Shown here: in pieces, positions 1-8,300 of the stretch
How the letters are laid out: each line of letters starts with the position of its first letter
How positions within the stretch are numbered: the stretch's first letter is position 1
Assembly: GCF_900129025.1 (NCBI RefSeq)
Contig: NZ_FQUM01000006.1
Coordinates: 62,001 to 126,000 of the forward strand
Direction of reading: 5' to 3'
DNA: 64,000 bases
Source of the DNA: Mariniphaga anaerophila
GTDB taxonomy: Bacteria; Bacteroidota; Bacteroidia; Bacteroidales; Prolixibacteraceae
The notes under the pieces: generated by a model
What the model was told of the DNA's origin: nothing
Seen by the model: only the letters and a program-made list of their open reading frames with translations
Database searches by the model: none
Translations under genes and position numbers: made by a program

Positions 1-1543
1 CCACCAATGCCGGCCCTCCTTTTGCTCCGTACGCCGCCAGCTTTTCCCTGCCAATTATTGTTCTCACATTTATTTCTTTCCCTGTTTCGGTAAGCGCACG
101 AACAACGCGCTCTTTCAGCTCATTACATTGATTTTCTGTTTCGCCCAGCAAAACAAATTCGCCCTTCTTCGACTTTATGTTCAATTTTAATTTCTCGTTG
201 ATGCGCTTCTGGATGGTTGCAATCAACTCTTTTTCGGGTGGAATCTGGGAAACGAAAGCAATTTTACCATCGATGCAAATGGTGGGAATATTTTTCACCA
301 TAAGCGACGACATAAAGTTGACTGCTTCCATCTTTTTGATGGCATGTTCGCGCCATTCCACCACGCCATCGAAATAAGGAGTTACGCGTTTTACTGCTTC
401 CAGCATGTACTGACAGGGAGCGCACGATTCTGAGTCGAGCGTAATAACATCCACAATTACTTTCTCCGCCTGCCCGTAATCCTTCATATTGAATATCTCC
501 AGGGAATTCTCCCTTTTTTCAAGCGTTCTGGTCACATCTTGCAGGTACGGATCGTGAACCAGGTCGGCAACTGCTGTAAGATTTTCGGGAGGCGTTTCGC
601 GGGGCAGATCGCAGCCCGGCGCCAAAATAAATCCGGTTTTGCCGCCCAGGTCGAGGCACTCCAGCGCATTCTCCCGGCAATCGTCAGGCGTGCCCATTAA
701 CAAAACAACCGTAAGTTTTAAATTTCCTCCAAAGCTTATTCCCTTATCCAGCGCAACTTCTTTTACGAAGTCCAGCGGAATGTTTTCGTCAATGGAAATA
801 TTGTCGGGGTTGCAATTGCACATCGCTTCTATGTTTTGCTGCGCGTGGCCACACACAAAAAAGGAACTGAGCTTGCCTTCCCGTCTGATGTAATCGAAAA
901 TACGTGTTGCGAAAGGCGTAACAAAACTCTCGAAAGTAAGCGGATCGATTTGGCTTGTCATCGGATCAACTACTGCAATAATATCGCACCCTGCTTCCAG
1001 ATAATACTGAGCCATTTTTTCCCCTACCTGCGTACAGAATTCCATCACACTGTTTACTTCGTCGGGCGCTTCAAACAGTTTCATAAAAATGTCGGTTCCC
1101 AGCAGGTGGAGTGCCAATGTAAACGGACCGGTAATTAATCCGTAGAGCGCCAAATCAGGATATTTTTTGCGAAGTGTGCCGGCCGCTTTTACACAAACCG
1201 GGATGCGCCCGTCGTTTGGCCCCGGAATTTGCAAATCACTTAAAGCTTTCCCTTCGGCAAGAGGATGAGAAACAACTGCAGGAACTCCGGCTTCAGACCA
1301 ACGGAGCTCGCATCCCAGCGCCTCTGCTTCTACTTGCAGGTCGAATACCACCGGAATCCCGTCAGGGTTATACAGATCAACCGATTTGCTTATTCCGTCA
1401 ACTATTTCTTCTGCAGATTTCAGGTAGGTAGCGGCATCAGTACCGGTAAGAAATCCTCCGTGCACTCCAACAAAAGGCACCCACGGAATTCGGTCGGTCG
1501 GCTGAAGGGTAAACGCTTTCCTGATTAATTCGAGACCATCCAT
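1..1543 (-). CDS. URO-D-type corrinoid methyltransferase fused to thioredoxin-like domains (partial, 3' end missing)
   Basis: The frame opens at ATG 1543 and stays open to the left edge, so the C-terminus is missing. Residues about 1-345 read as a uroporphyrinogen-decarboxylase-fold methyltransferase of the MtaA/MtbA/CmuA type, which moves methyl groups to or from a corrinoid protein rather than making haem. After it comes a thioredoxin-like segment with a CAPC motif (Cys374, Cys377) and, up to the edge, a second redox-fold-like segment ending in a YGAKGGPALV motif like that of small redox-active disulfide proteins. A cobalamin-binding corrinoid protein gene lies 183 bp upstream on the same strand, and a divergent AraC gene beyond it, which supports the methyltransferase reading over haem synthesis. 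Substrate and methyl acceptor cannot be read. The redox tail is unusual for this family. Confidence 0.8.
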   Translation of the reverse strand, partial: MDGLELIRKAFTLQPTDRIPWVPFVGVHGGFLTGTDAATYLKSAEEIVDGISKSVDLYNPDGIPVVFDLQVEAEALGCELRWSEAGVPAVVSHPLAEGKALSDLQIPGPNDGRIPVCVKAAGTLRKKYPDLALYGLITGPFTLALHLLGTDIFMKLFEAPDEVNSVMEFCTQVGEKMAQYYLEAGCDIIAVVDPMTSQIDPLTFESFVTPFATRIFDYIRREGKLSSFFVCGHAQQNIEAMCNCNPDNISIDENIPLDFVKEVALDKGISFGGNLKLTVVLLMGTPDDCRENALECLDLGGKTGFILAPGCDLPRETPPENLTAVADLVHDPYLQDVTRTLEKRENSLEIFNMKDYGQAEKVIVDVITLDSESCAPCQYMLEAVKRVTPYFDGVVEWREHAIKKMEAVNFMSSLMVKNIPTICIDGKIAFVSQIPPEKELIATIQKRINEKLKLNIKSKKGEFVLLGETENQCNELKERVVRALTETGKEINVRTIIGREKLAAYGAKGGPALV

Positions 1544-1726
1544 TTTTATAATTATTTGAAATTGAGTTAAATCTATTTAATAAGAAAGGACAAAGTTTCT
1601 ACGTTCGGAAAATTTATTTTCCAAAAAAAACTGATTGTCAGCCAATCAGATGCTTCCATAAAAATCAGCAATTACCCCAAGAGGCGATTTTAACACTGTC
1701 TTCCGGCTCTGCCCTTTTCAGCAAAT

Positions 1727-2395
1727 TCAGGCAACCTGCGAATTCAAATATTCCACTAATCCCTGCGGATCCGGCGTATATACATCTGCCCCAATCTTTT
1801 TCCGGAAATCGTCGTTTACCGGGGCACCGCCTATTGCTACTTTTGCTCCGGGCACAGCTTCTTTAATAACTTTTGTGATTTTTTCCATGCTGACCATAGT
1901 TGTGGTCAACAGCGCAGACAACCCGACAAAGGCATTCTGATGTTCTTTCAACGCATCTACAAATTTCTCAGCTTTTACATCGGTCCCTAAATCCACTACC
2001 TTCCATCCATTTCCTTCCACCATCATCGACACCAGGTTTTTCCCAATGTCGTGCAAATCGCCTTCCACTGTACCAATAATAAAAGTCCCTTTCTGTTTTA
2101 CTTCTCCTGAAAGGAAGAATGGTTTCAGGTGGAGCATGGCCGTGCTCATAGCTTTTGCCGACATGAGAACCTGCGGAACAAAAACTCTGTTTTCGCGAAA
2201 TTTAACGCCCACTTTTTCCATTCCAACCATTAACCCATCAGTAAGAATTTGTTGGGCCGAAACTCCCTGTTCAATCGCCTGCCGGGTCAATTCATCTGCA
2301 CCATCCTGTCCCTTCATATTTGGCGGAAACGGCGCAGCTTTATTTATTTTCCCGAATTCGATGCATTCTGCGATTTTTGGCAAAAGTTCATTCAT
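1727..2395 (-). CDS. corrinoid (cobalamin-binding) methyltransferase subunit
   Basis: A 222-residue protein with the two-part architecture of MtaC/MttC-like corrinoid proteins: an N-terminal helical cap (about 1-90) and a C-terminal Rossmann-type B12-binding domain. The base-off signature is intact as GDLHDIG, with His115 as the expected lower cobalt ligand, followed by an S-A-L stretch near 160 and a G-G-A-P loop near 190. It should shuttle a methyl group between a substrate-specific methyltransferase and an acceptor enzyme. The neighbouring URO-D-type gene is a plausible partner. No substrate-specific methyltransferase (MttB, MtaB or MtbB type) is visible in the window, so it may lie to the left or be supplied elsewhere. 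Confidence 0.9.
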   Translation of the reverse strand: MNELLPKIAECIEFGKINKAAPFPPNMKGQDGADELTRQAIEQGVSAQQILTDGLMVGMEKVGVKFRENRVFVPQVLMSAKAMSTAMLHLKPFFLSGEVKQKGTFIIGTVEGDLHDIGKNLVSMMVEGNGWKVVDLGTDVKAEKFVDALKEHQNAFVGLSALLTTTMVSMEKITKVIKEAVPGAKVAIGGAPVNDDFRKKIGADVYTPDPQGLVEYLNSQVA

Positions 2396-2500
2396 GTCTT
2401 AATCGGTTATTATTTTAGCTTCTACAAAACTATTCATCGTAAAGAGCATTCAAAATAGTATTTTCTTTGAAAAAGATGGAAAATATTACTTTATTTGATT

Positions 2501-3364
2501 ATGACAAAAGAAATCAGGTATTTCAGACTGCCTGTTTCTCTTAGAGAAGAACAAAAGGCAAACCCAGTAACAAAAGATTTATACCTTACTGAAACCGGAG
2601 AAATTGAGGTTGAACCGGGAGGCAGCTGGCGGTCGTTAACCAAGCTGAGTAACAATTTACTGGTTTTTTGCACGAGAGGCGGGGGCAGTGTGGTTCTGGG
2701 AGAGGAGCAGGTTCCCGTTTCACACGATCAATATTTTATTGTGCCGCGCGGTGAGGTTTTTAAATTTTGTTCCAGGCAAAAATCCGGAACTCGCCTTTTG
2801 GTGGCCGGATTCAACGGCAAAAAAGCCCGGCAGTTGGAAAGCGAATTTCTAGTGGTGCGCAACCTGGTGCCGTCGGTTAACAATATGGTGGCTAACCGTG
2901 AAATGCTTTTCGATGAAATTTTCAACAACCTTTCAAAGGGGTTTCACGATCAGAATCTGGAGTACGTTAACTTTTGTTTTGGGCATTTGCTTGCCACGTT
3001 TATTTACGCCAACCGCACCAGCGAAGATCTGGCCGACGAACTGAACCCGGTTATCCACCGTGCTATCCGGTTTCTGGAAAAAAATTTGGATAAAAAACTG
3101 ACACTACTGCAAATTGCCCGGGAAGCGGGCTACTCTCCCACCTACTTTACTACACTTTTCCGAAAAGAAACCAATTATGCACCATTGAGTTATTTTTCTC
3201 ACCTAAAAATATTGAAAGCCTGTGAATTGCTGGATTACACCGAAAAAAAAGTAAAAGAAATTTCTTTTAATGTGGGGTACTCCGACCCGTATTACTTTAC
3301 CCGCGATTTCAAAAAAAAGATTGGCTTGTCGCCACGGCAGTACCGAAACCGAATTAAAGGATAA
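2501..3364 (+). CDS. AraC-family transcriptional regulator
   Basis: About 287 residues. The C-terminal 100 carry the double helix-turn-helix of AraC/XylS proteins: a first unit with TLLQIAREAGYSPTYF and a second with VKEISFNVGYSDPYYFTRDFKKKIG, the usual FxxxxGxSP ending being LSPRQYR. The N-terminal half looks like a cupin-type sensor domain (hydrophobic strands, a PRGE turn). I chose ATG 2501; an in-frame TTG six bases earlier is possible. The gene is divergent from the corrinoid-protein gene with about 100 bp between starts, so it probably controls the methyltransferase locus in response to its substrate. The inducer is unknown. Confidence 0.88.
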   Translation: MTKEIRYFRLPVSLREEQKANPVTKDLYLTETGEIEVEPGGSWRSLTKLSNNLLVFCTRGGGSVVLGEEQVPVSHDQYFIVPRGEVFKFCSRQKSGTRLLVAGFNGKKARQLESEFLVVRNLVPSVNNMVANREMLFDEIFNNLSKGFHDQNLEYVNFCFGHLLATFIYANRTSEDLADELNPVIHRAIRFLEKNLDKKLTLLQIAREAGYSPTYFTTLFRKETNYAPLSYFSHLKILKACELLDYTEKKVKEISFNVGYSDPYYFTRDFKKKIGLSPRQYRNRIKG

Positions 3365-3536
3365 AAATGCATCCTGTTTGACAAGGTGAGAAGACTGAAT
3401 ATGTGTTTTTATTCTGAAGGTTGAAGCCGAGGTACGTGAGGGTAAACGCCAAATTTGCAGCGAATAAACTTTTTTTCCCGGCTTGCATAACTATCGTTAA
3501 GTTATAACTTTATACCCGAAACTAAATCAATTTAAA

Positions 3537-4892
3537 ATGACTACGCCTTTTCTGGTATTCATTGTTCTTTCTGCAGTTGCGTTGTTGCTTTTTATGGTGT
3601 TGAAACTCAAAATCAGCGCATTCATTTCATTATTAATTACAGCTATTTATGTTGGCATTGTTGCCGGGATGCCCCTGGATGGCATCATACAAGCTATTCA
3701 GGATGGAATGGCCGGAACACTTGGTTTTGTGGCTACAGTGGTAGGGCTGGGCGCCATTTTCGGACAGATGCTGGAAAGCTCCGGCGGCGCTGAGTCACTG
3801 GCACATTACCTGATAAAAAAGTTTGGTACAAACCGTGCTTCGTGGGCAATGGTAATTACCGGTTTCGTGGTTGCGATCCCTGTTTTTTTAGATGTGGGCT
3901 TTATTATTTTAGTACCTATTATTTATGCACTTGCACAGGATACAAAACGGTCGCTTTTATATTATGCCATTCCTTTGCTGGCCGGGCTCGCGGTAACACA
4001 CAGTTTTATTCCGCCAACTCCCGGCCCGGTGGCCGTTGCAGATATAATCAATGCCCAGTTAGGCTGGGTAATTTTGCTGGGAATTATTTTGGGCTTTCCC
4101 ACGGCAATAATTGCCGGCCCAATTTGGGGGAAATATATTTCCAAAAAAATATACCTGGAGCCTCCGTTTAATTTCGACAAAGAGCCGCAAGACGTTGACC
4201 CGAAGAAATTTCCTCCATTTCGGCTAATTGCCATTATTATTTCCATTCCGCTGCTGTTGATTTTGATAAACACATTTACCGGATTGGCCGTTTCAAAAGA
4301 AGTTATTGCCCGGTCGGTCTGGACAGATATTCTTGAGTTCACCGGGCATCCGTTTTCAGCACTGATTCTTGCAACATTGGTTGCCATTTATTTTTTATGC
4401 ATCAGGCGGGGAATGGAAAAACAAAAAATACTGGAACTGAGCACCAAAGCACTTGGCCCGGCGGGAATTATTATTCTGATAACCGGAGCCGGCGGGGTTT
4501 TAAAGCAAGTACTGGTAGATAGCGGAATTGGGCAAATAATGGCGGAGTCGATGGCCAATTCAGCCTTACCGCCAATTTTACTTGCCTGGATGCTCGCAGC
4601 AGTTGTGCGGGTTACACAAGGCTCGGCCACGGTAGCAATGATTACCGCTGCAGGAATTATTGCTCCGGTTATTAGTGAATTCGGATTAAACGATCCGCAA
4701 CGTGCCCTGGTTGTTCTTGCCATTGCCTCGGGAGCCACGCTACTTTCGCATGTAAACGACAGTGGATTCTGGCTGGTGGGTAAATATTTGGGAATGAACG
4801 AAAAACAAACACTTCAAAGCTGGACAATAATGGAAACGATAATTGCCCTTTGTGGATTAGCCTTCACGCTAATCGCAAGTTTGTTTTTTTAA
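3537..4892 (+). CDS. GntP-family organic-acid permease
   Basis: A 451-residue, very hydrophobic protein with about a dozen predicted membrane segments. The N-terminal stretch, the conserved loop ending SGGAESLAHYLIKKFG, the FLDVGFI segment, and the late motifs RVTQGSATVAM and SHVNDSGFW are typical of GntP/DsdX symporters, which import gluconate, serine or related hydroxy acids with protons. The gene stands alone, 170 bp after the AraC gene and 105 bp before an unrelated one, with no sugar-acid kinase or dehydratase nearby, so the substrate cannot be guessed. Full length for the family. Confidence 0.9.
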   Translation: MTTPFLVFIVLSAVALLLFMVLKLKISAFISLLITAIYVGIVAGMPLDGIIQAIQDGMAGTLGFVATVVGLGAIFGQMLESSGGAESLAHYLIKKFGTNRASWAMVITGFVVAIPVFLDVGFIILVPIIYALAQDTKRSLLYYAIPLLAGLAVTHSFIPPTPGPVAVADIINAQLGWVILLGIILGFPTAIIAGPIWGKYISKKIYLEPPFNFDKEPQDVDPKKFPPFRLIAIIISIPLLLILINTFTGLAVSKEVIARSVWTDILEFTGHPFSALILATLVAIYFLCIRRGMEKQKILELSTKALGPAGIIILITGAGGVLKQVLVDSGIGQIMAESMANSALPPILLAWMLAAVVRVTQGSATVAMITAAGIIAPVISEFGLNDPQRALVVLAIASGATLLSHVNDSGFWLVGKYLGMNEKQTLQSWTIMETIIALCGLAFTLIASLFF

Positions 4893-4997
4893 TCTGATTT
4901 TTACCGAATTTAATAATGTTCACAAAACATTTTTTTCATACATTAGCTTATTCTTTTTATTAATACTAAAAATTTACTAATCGTTAAATATACTAAT

Positions 4998-5492
4998 ATG
5001 AAGAAAATCCTACTAAAAAGTTTGAGTGTTTTTATGGCAATTACATTGCTCGCCTCTCAAAACTTTTCAGTTTATGCCGGAACCAGTTCCTCTGTAACAT
5101 TCGACGAATCTGTCTTTTCTTACGATGAAGAATTGCTCTTCGCTGAACTTGAAGGGTTGAATGAGTTAGATGCCTATGTTGAAGCCAACGAAGGTGTTAC
5201 TTTTTCAGATCTTGAAAATGAAGGAAGTTTATTGATTGCCGATATAAACAATTCGGCTGCTCCAATGGGAATGGCCGAAGGAGAAGGTGAACCTCCGCTA
5301 GGTATTCCTTCGTTCCTTTGGGGATGTGTTTTTGGCGTTGTTGGTTTGCTTGTTGTTTACATAATGACCGACAATGATAAAGAAGAAGCAAAAAAAGCAT
5401 TGTGGGGCTGTGTAGCGTCAACTGTTGTTTCAGTTGTATTGTATATGGTTCTTTGGGGAGCATGGGCAGCTTCTGTTGATGCCACGTACTAA
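4998..5492 (+). CDS. secreted/membrane protein with two LWGC transmembrane repeats, unknown function
   Basis: I do not recognise this 164-residue protein. It has a signal peptide (1-27, cut near VYAG), an acidic region (about 30-95), and two hydrophobic helices (about 107-125 and 134-157), each beginning with the same LWGCV motif, so the C-terminal part looks like an internal duplication. A short charged loop (TDNDKEEAKK) joins the helices. An intrinsic terminator follows at 5518-5549, so it probably has its own transcript although it heads the YidD-domain gene run. The two Trp-Gly-Cys motifs at membrane entry could bind a partner or form a disulfide; that is speculation. Confidence 0.75.
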   Translation: MKKILLKSLSVFMAITLLASQNFSVYAGTSSSVTFDESVFSYDEELLFAELEGLNELDAYVEANEGVTFSDLENEGSLLIADINNSAAPMGMAEGEGEPPLGIPSFLWGCVFGVVGLLVVYIMTDNDKEEAKKALWGCVASTVVSVVLYMVLWGAWAASVDATY

Positions 5493-5517
5493 GTAAACAA
5501 ATATTAATTTGATAAAT

Positions 5518-5555
5518 AAAGGCTGTTTAATACAAATTAGACAGCCTTTATTTCA
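5518..5555 (+). terminator. intrinsic terminator
   Basis: Perfect 9-bp inverted repeat AAAGGCTGT (5518-5526) / ACAGCCTTT (5541-5549) with a 14-nt loop, followed by a T-rich stretch. It lies between the LWGC membrane protein gene and the next gene. Confidence 0.75.
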
Positions 5556-5564
5556 CTATTGAAG

Positions 5565-6245
5565 ATGAGAATTATTACAATATCAGTGCTGTTCTTTTTG
5601 GGTTTTGTCGTTTGTGTAAATGCACAGGAATACTTTCGGATAAGCGTGGATTTTACCACAAAGACGAAACCAGCAGAAGGGAAAGCAAATCTTACAAAAG
5701 GGAAAGTGTATTACGACAAGTACACGAAAGAGTTGATTTACGACATTCAGTTTCCGGAAAAAGAAAAATGGATTGTTCAGGATTCGCGGATGTACAAACT
5801 GGTAGACGACTCTGTTTACTTTGGCGAAGAAATTCCTTCGTTGAACGAATTCACAGTTTTTCATTTGTCGCTGAACTCCAACCTCAGTTATTTCGGACTG
5901 GATCAGGCACAATATACCATTGGAAAAGTTGAAAAAAACAAAGACCTGATTGTTACGTACTGGAATATTCCGCAACAGATTCAGGAAGTGATAAGCAGTA
6001 TAGCTGTGGCCCGAAAAGGAAACAGTTTATACAGTGTAATAATAGCCGACGAAAACAATCAGATAAGAAGTAAACAATTTTTTAAAGACTATATCAAAAA
6101 AGGAGGGTTTGAATTCCCCGGCACGATTGTTCAGATTTTCTACGACGAGAATCAGCAGGAAAGCTATCAGGTTATGGAATTTAAAAACATTGTTTTAAAT
6201 GATAATGAAAATGAAAGCAATTACCATTACAGATTGGATAAATAG
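5565..6245 (+). CDS. secreted protein of unknown function, LolA-like beta pattern
   Basis: About 226 residues from ATG 5565 (a TTG two codons upstream is less likely). A signal peptide (about 1-20, ending VNAQ) is followed by regularly alternating strands, including a KGKVYYDKYTKELIYDIQFPEKEKWIVQDS stretch and a terminal block ending in the motif VMEFKNIVLND. The pattern recalls LolA/LolB-type or 'outer-membrane lipoprotein sorting' beta folds, but I see no decisive motif. Its end overlaps the start of the YidD-domain gene by 47 bp, indicating translational coupling and a shared task in the envelope. Confidence 0.7.
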   Translation: MRIITISVLFFLGFVVCVNAQEYFRISVDFTTKTKPAEGKANLTKGKVYYDKYTKELIYDIQFPEKEKWIVQDSRMYKLVDDSVYFGEEIPSLNEFTVFHLSLNSNLSYFGLDQAQYTIGKVEKNKDLIVTYWNIPQQIQEVISSIAVARKGNSLYSVIIADENNQIRSKQFFKDYIKKGGFEFPGTIVQIFYDENQQESYQVMEFKNIVLNDNENESNYHYRLDK

Positions 6246-6660
6246 ATTTTTACACCTTCGAACAATTGTCCTTTTCATTTTTGTGCATTGTGTTTTTTTT
6301 GCTGCAAAAGCGCAGTCTCCCGATTATTATGGAATAAGCGAAATTAAAGGGTTGTTTGAAGCGCATGAGCACAAAGCTCCGAAGTATAAAAGCGAAAGCA
6401 ATAAACCAAAAAATGAATTCGAGTTTTTAACGGCGTCCAGCTTTAATGTGTACAAAGCCTTTTTATCGTCGCAGGATAACCCCAGTTGTGTTTTTCATCC
6501 TTCCTGCTCAGAATATTCCGTTCAGGCACTGCAACAGAAAGGGCTGTTTTTGGGTACTTTGTACACATTCGACCGACTTTCCAGATGTCATCGATTCATA
6601 AAAAACGACCAATACATTTTTGATCCTTCGAAACAAAGATATTATGATCCGGTTAGGTAG
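6199..6660 (+). CDS. secreted YidD-domain protein
   Basis: A 153-residue protein whose C-terminal 75 residues form a YidD domain: CVFHPSCSEYSVQAL, then a hydrophobic helix, then DRLSRCHRF, matching the three-cysteine core of the membrane-protein insertion factor YidD. Normal YidD is about 70-90 residues, cytoplasmic and membrane-associated, and sits next to rnpA/yidC. This one instead has a hydrophobic signal-like segment (about 20-38, ending AKAQ) and a charged linker, so the domain should end up in the periplasm. Start 6199 or the next in-frame ATG. It overlaps both neighbours, so the operon is tightly coupled. Function in this setting is unknown. Confidence 0.82.
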   Translation: MIMKMKAITITDWINRFLHLRTIVLFIFVHCVFFAAKAQSPDYYGISEIKGLFEAHEHKAPKYKSESNKPKNEFEFLTASSFNVYKAFLSSQDNPSCVFHPSCSEYSVQALQQKGLFLGTLYTFDRLSRCHRFIKNDQYIFDPSKQRYYDPVR

Positions 6661-7483
6661 AAAACCATTTTTCTTTTACTTGTTCCTGTTGCTAGCCTTT
6701 TCAGGCAGCGGGCAGAATATTTTCAATGCCGGGAATTCGAAAAAATTCGCGCGTTATTTATTCAACACACAGCAATACAACCTGGCAGCAATTGAGTACG
6801 AACGTATTCTGAATATCTCAAGCCCGGACGCAGAGGTGAGCTCGCAGCTTTTAAAATCGTTCCGCCTGGGAAACATTTGCAACAACTCTTTTCAGCGCAT
6901 CGACAATCTGGAGTTGTACCGTTTTTTTTCAAACGACACGGTTTCCCGAGAGTTTCTTAATCTGGCGCTAACCTGTAACTGTTGTTACGAGTACGGACGC
7001 TTTCAAAAAGCACTAACGGCACTCAATGACGAAGAACAGGCGTTTTACAGGTTGGGCTATTTCTTTTTCGAAGAAGAACTGGACTCGCTGTACAATTTTA
7101 ATACGAGCAACTCAGTGTTATTGTCTGCCAGTTACCCTTCGGTTTTTCAAAGCATCGAGAAGATGGACAATTTCAGAAAAAAAAGCCTGGGGCTGGCAAT
7201 GGCCATGTCGGCAATATTGCCCGGCAGTGGCAAAGCTTATTCCGGTTTTTGGGGCGATGCAGTGATGTCGCTTCTTTTCGTTTCATCAAATGCATGGCTG
7301 TCGTATCGCGGCTTTGAAAAGAGAGGCGTAAAAAGTGCCAGCGGTTGGATTTTCGGGGGTGCTACCCTGGGATTCTATTTCGGAAACATTTGGGGCTCGA
7401 GCCGCGCTGCCAAAACCTACAACAGGATTGAATACGAAAAATTGTACAATGAAGCCAAAAGCAATATTTACAATCATTTTTAG
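6644..7483 (+). CDS. secreted helical protein with C-terminal PGxGxxYxG membrane segment
   Basis: About 279 residues from ATG 6644, overlapping the YidD-domain gene by 17 bp. A signal peptide (ends GSGQ) leads into an all-helical, TPR-like region, then a C-terminal hydrophobic segment opening with ILPGSGKAYSGFWGDAVMSLLF and a further hydrophobic stretch near GFYFGNIWG. The same PGxGxxYxG pattern occurs at the corresponding place in the next gene product, so these two are probably distant paralogues. Such segments occur in DUF5683-like Bacteroidota proteins. No enzymatic motif seen. Confidence 0.72.
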   Translation: MIRLGRKPFFFYLFLLLAFSGSGQNIFNAGNSKKFARYLFNTQQYNLAAIEYERILNISSPDAEVSSQLLKSFRLGNICNNSFQRIDNLELYRFFSNDTVSREFLNLALTCNCCYEYGRFQKALTALNDEEQAFYRLGYFFFEEELDSLYNFNTSNSVLLSASYPSVFQSIEKMDNFRKKSLGLAMAMSAILPGSGKAYSGFWGDAVMSLLFVSSNAWLSYRGFEKRGVKSASGWIFGGATLGFYFGNIWGSSRAAKTYNRIEYEKLYNEAKSNIYNHF

Positions 7484-8300
7484 TTTTTTTGCGCTTTTGT
7501 GCACCTCGCAAACCATTGAAGAAACCTACCGGTTTGCCGAGGAACAATTTCAGAAGGGCAATTATCAGTCGGCGCTTACTGAATTTCAGCGAGTGGCATT
7601 TTTCGACTCTGAACATCAATTTGGAAACATCTACCGGAAAATTGGCGACCTGTTTTATGCTTCCGGCGATTATAATTCAGCCGCAAAAAATTTCGACATT
7701 GCTTCGCGCATAGAAACAAGCGACAGCATAAAAACCGAAATTCTGTTAAAAAAAGTGCTTTGCTTTTTTGCCCAGGAAAATTACTATTTCGCCCTAAGCG
7801 AGTTGCTTTCAATAACTTCTTTTCAGAATTCAAGGCTTGCAAATAAAACCGGGTTATACACCGGTATAGCTTTTTTCGGAATTGAAGATTACAACCAGGC
7901 GCTTGCCAGCCTCTCGCCGATTTTTCCGCAGGAAGCGTTACCTGAGCTGGAACAGATTTTTTCCCGCTTCGAAAAAATGAGGAAGCGTTACAGACCGGGG
8001 AAAATCGAAATGATGAGCATTCTGCTCCCGGGCCTTGGACAAATTTATTGCGGGAATCTGGCCAGCGGTATAAATTCGATGGTTTTAGTTGGTGGCATCG
8101 CAGTTGTGGCGGTTTGGACATGGCATACCTACGGATTACTTGATGCGCTGCTTTCGGTTAGCCCGTGGTACTACAGATATTACACCGGAGGTGTTCAAAA
8201 TGCGCGGGGTGCCGCTTTGGAACGCATTTCTCACGAAAGGGAAGAAGCGTACCAAAAAATAATTGAACTTGTGGAAACTAACCTGATTCAGCGCCCATGA
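7449..8300 (+). CDS. secreted TPR protein with C-terminal PGxGQxYxG membrane segment
   Basis: About 283 residues. I place the start at ATG 7449, where a clear signal peptide begins (cleaved near CTSQ); upstream codons in this frame overlap the previous gene and have no signal. TPR-like helices follow (EEQFQKGNYQSALTEFQRV; GDLFYASGDYNSAAKNFDIA), then a C-terminal hydrophobic segment with LLPGLGQIYCGN. It overlaps the preceding gene by 35 bp and the next by 4 bp. Architecture matches the preceding product, suggesting duplication. TPRs suggest a scaffold role in an envelope complex. Confidence 0.72.
   Translation: MKPKAIFTIIFSFFALLCTSQTIEETYRFAEEQFQKGNYQSALTEFQRVAFFDSEHQFGNIYRKIGDLFYASGDYNSAAKNFDIASRIETSDSIKTEILLKKVLCFFAQENYYFALSELLSITSFQNSRLANKTGLYTGIAFFGIEDYNQALASLSPIFPQEALPELEQIFSRFEKMRKRYRPGKIEMMSILLPGLGQIYCGNLASGINSMVLVGGIAVVAVWTWHTYGLLDALLSVSPWYYRYYTGGVQNARGAALERISHEREEAYQKIIELVETNLIQRP

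Noticed and set aside
1-1543. Haem-biosynthetic uroporphyrinogen decarboxylase (HemE)
   Set aside because: The corrinoid protein neighbour and the redox tail point to a cobamide methyltransferase; no other haem gene is nearby.
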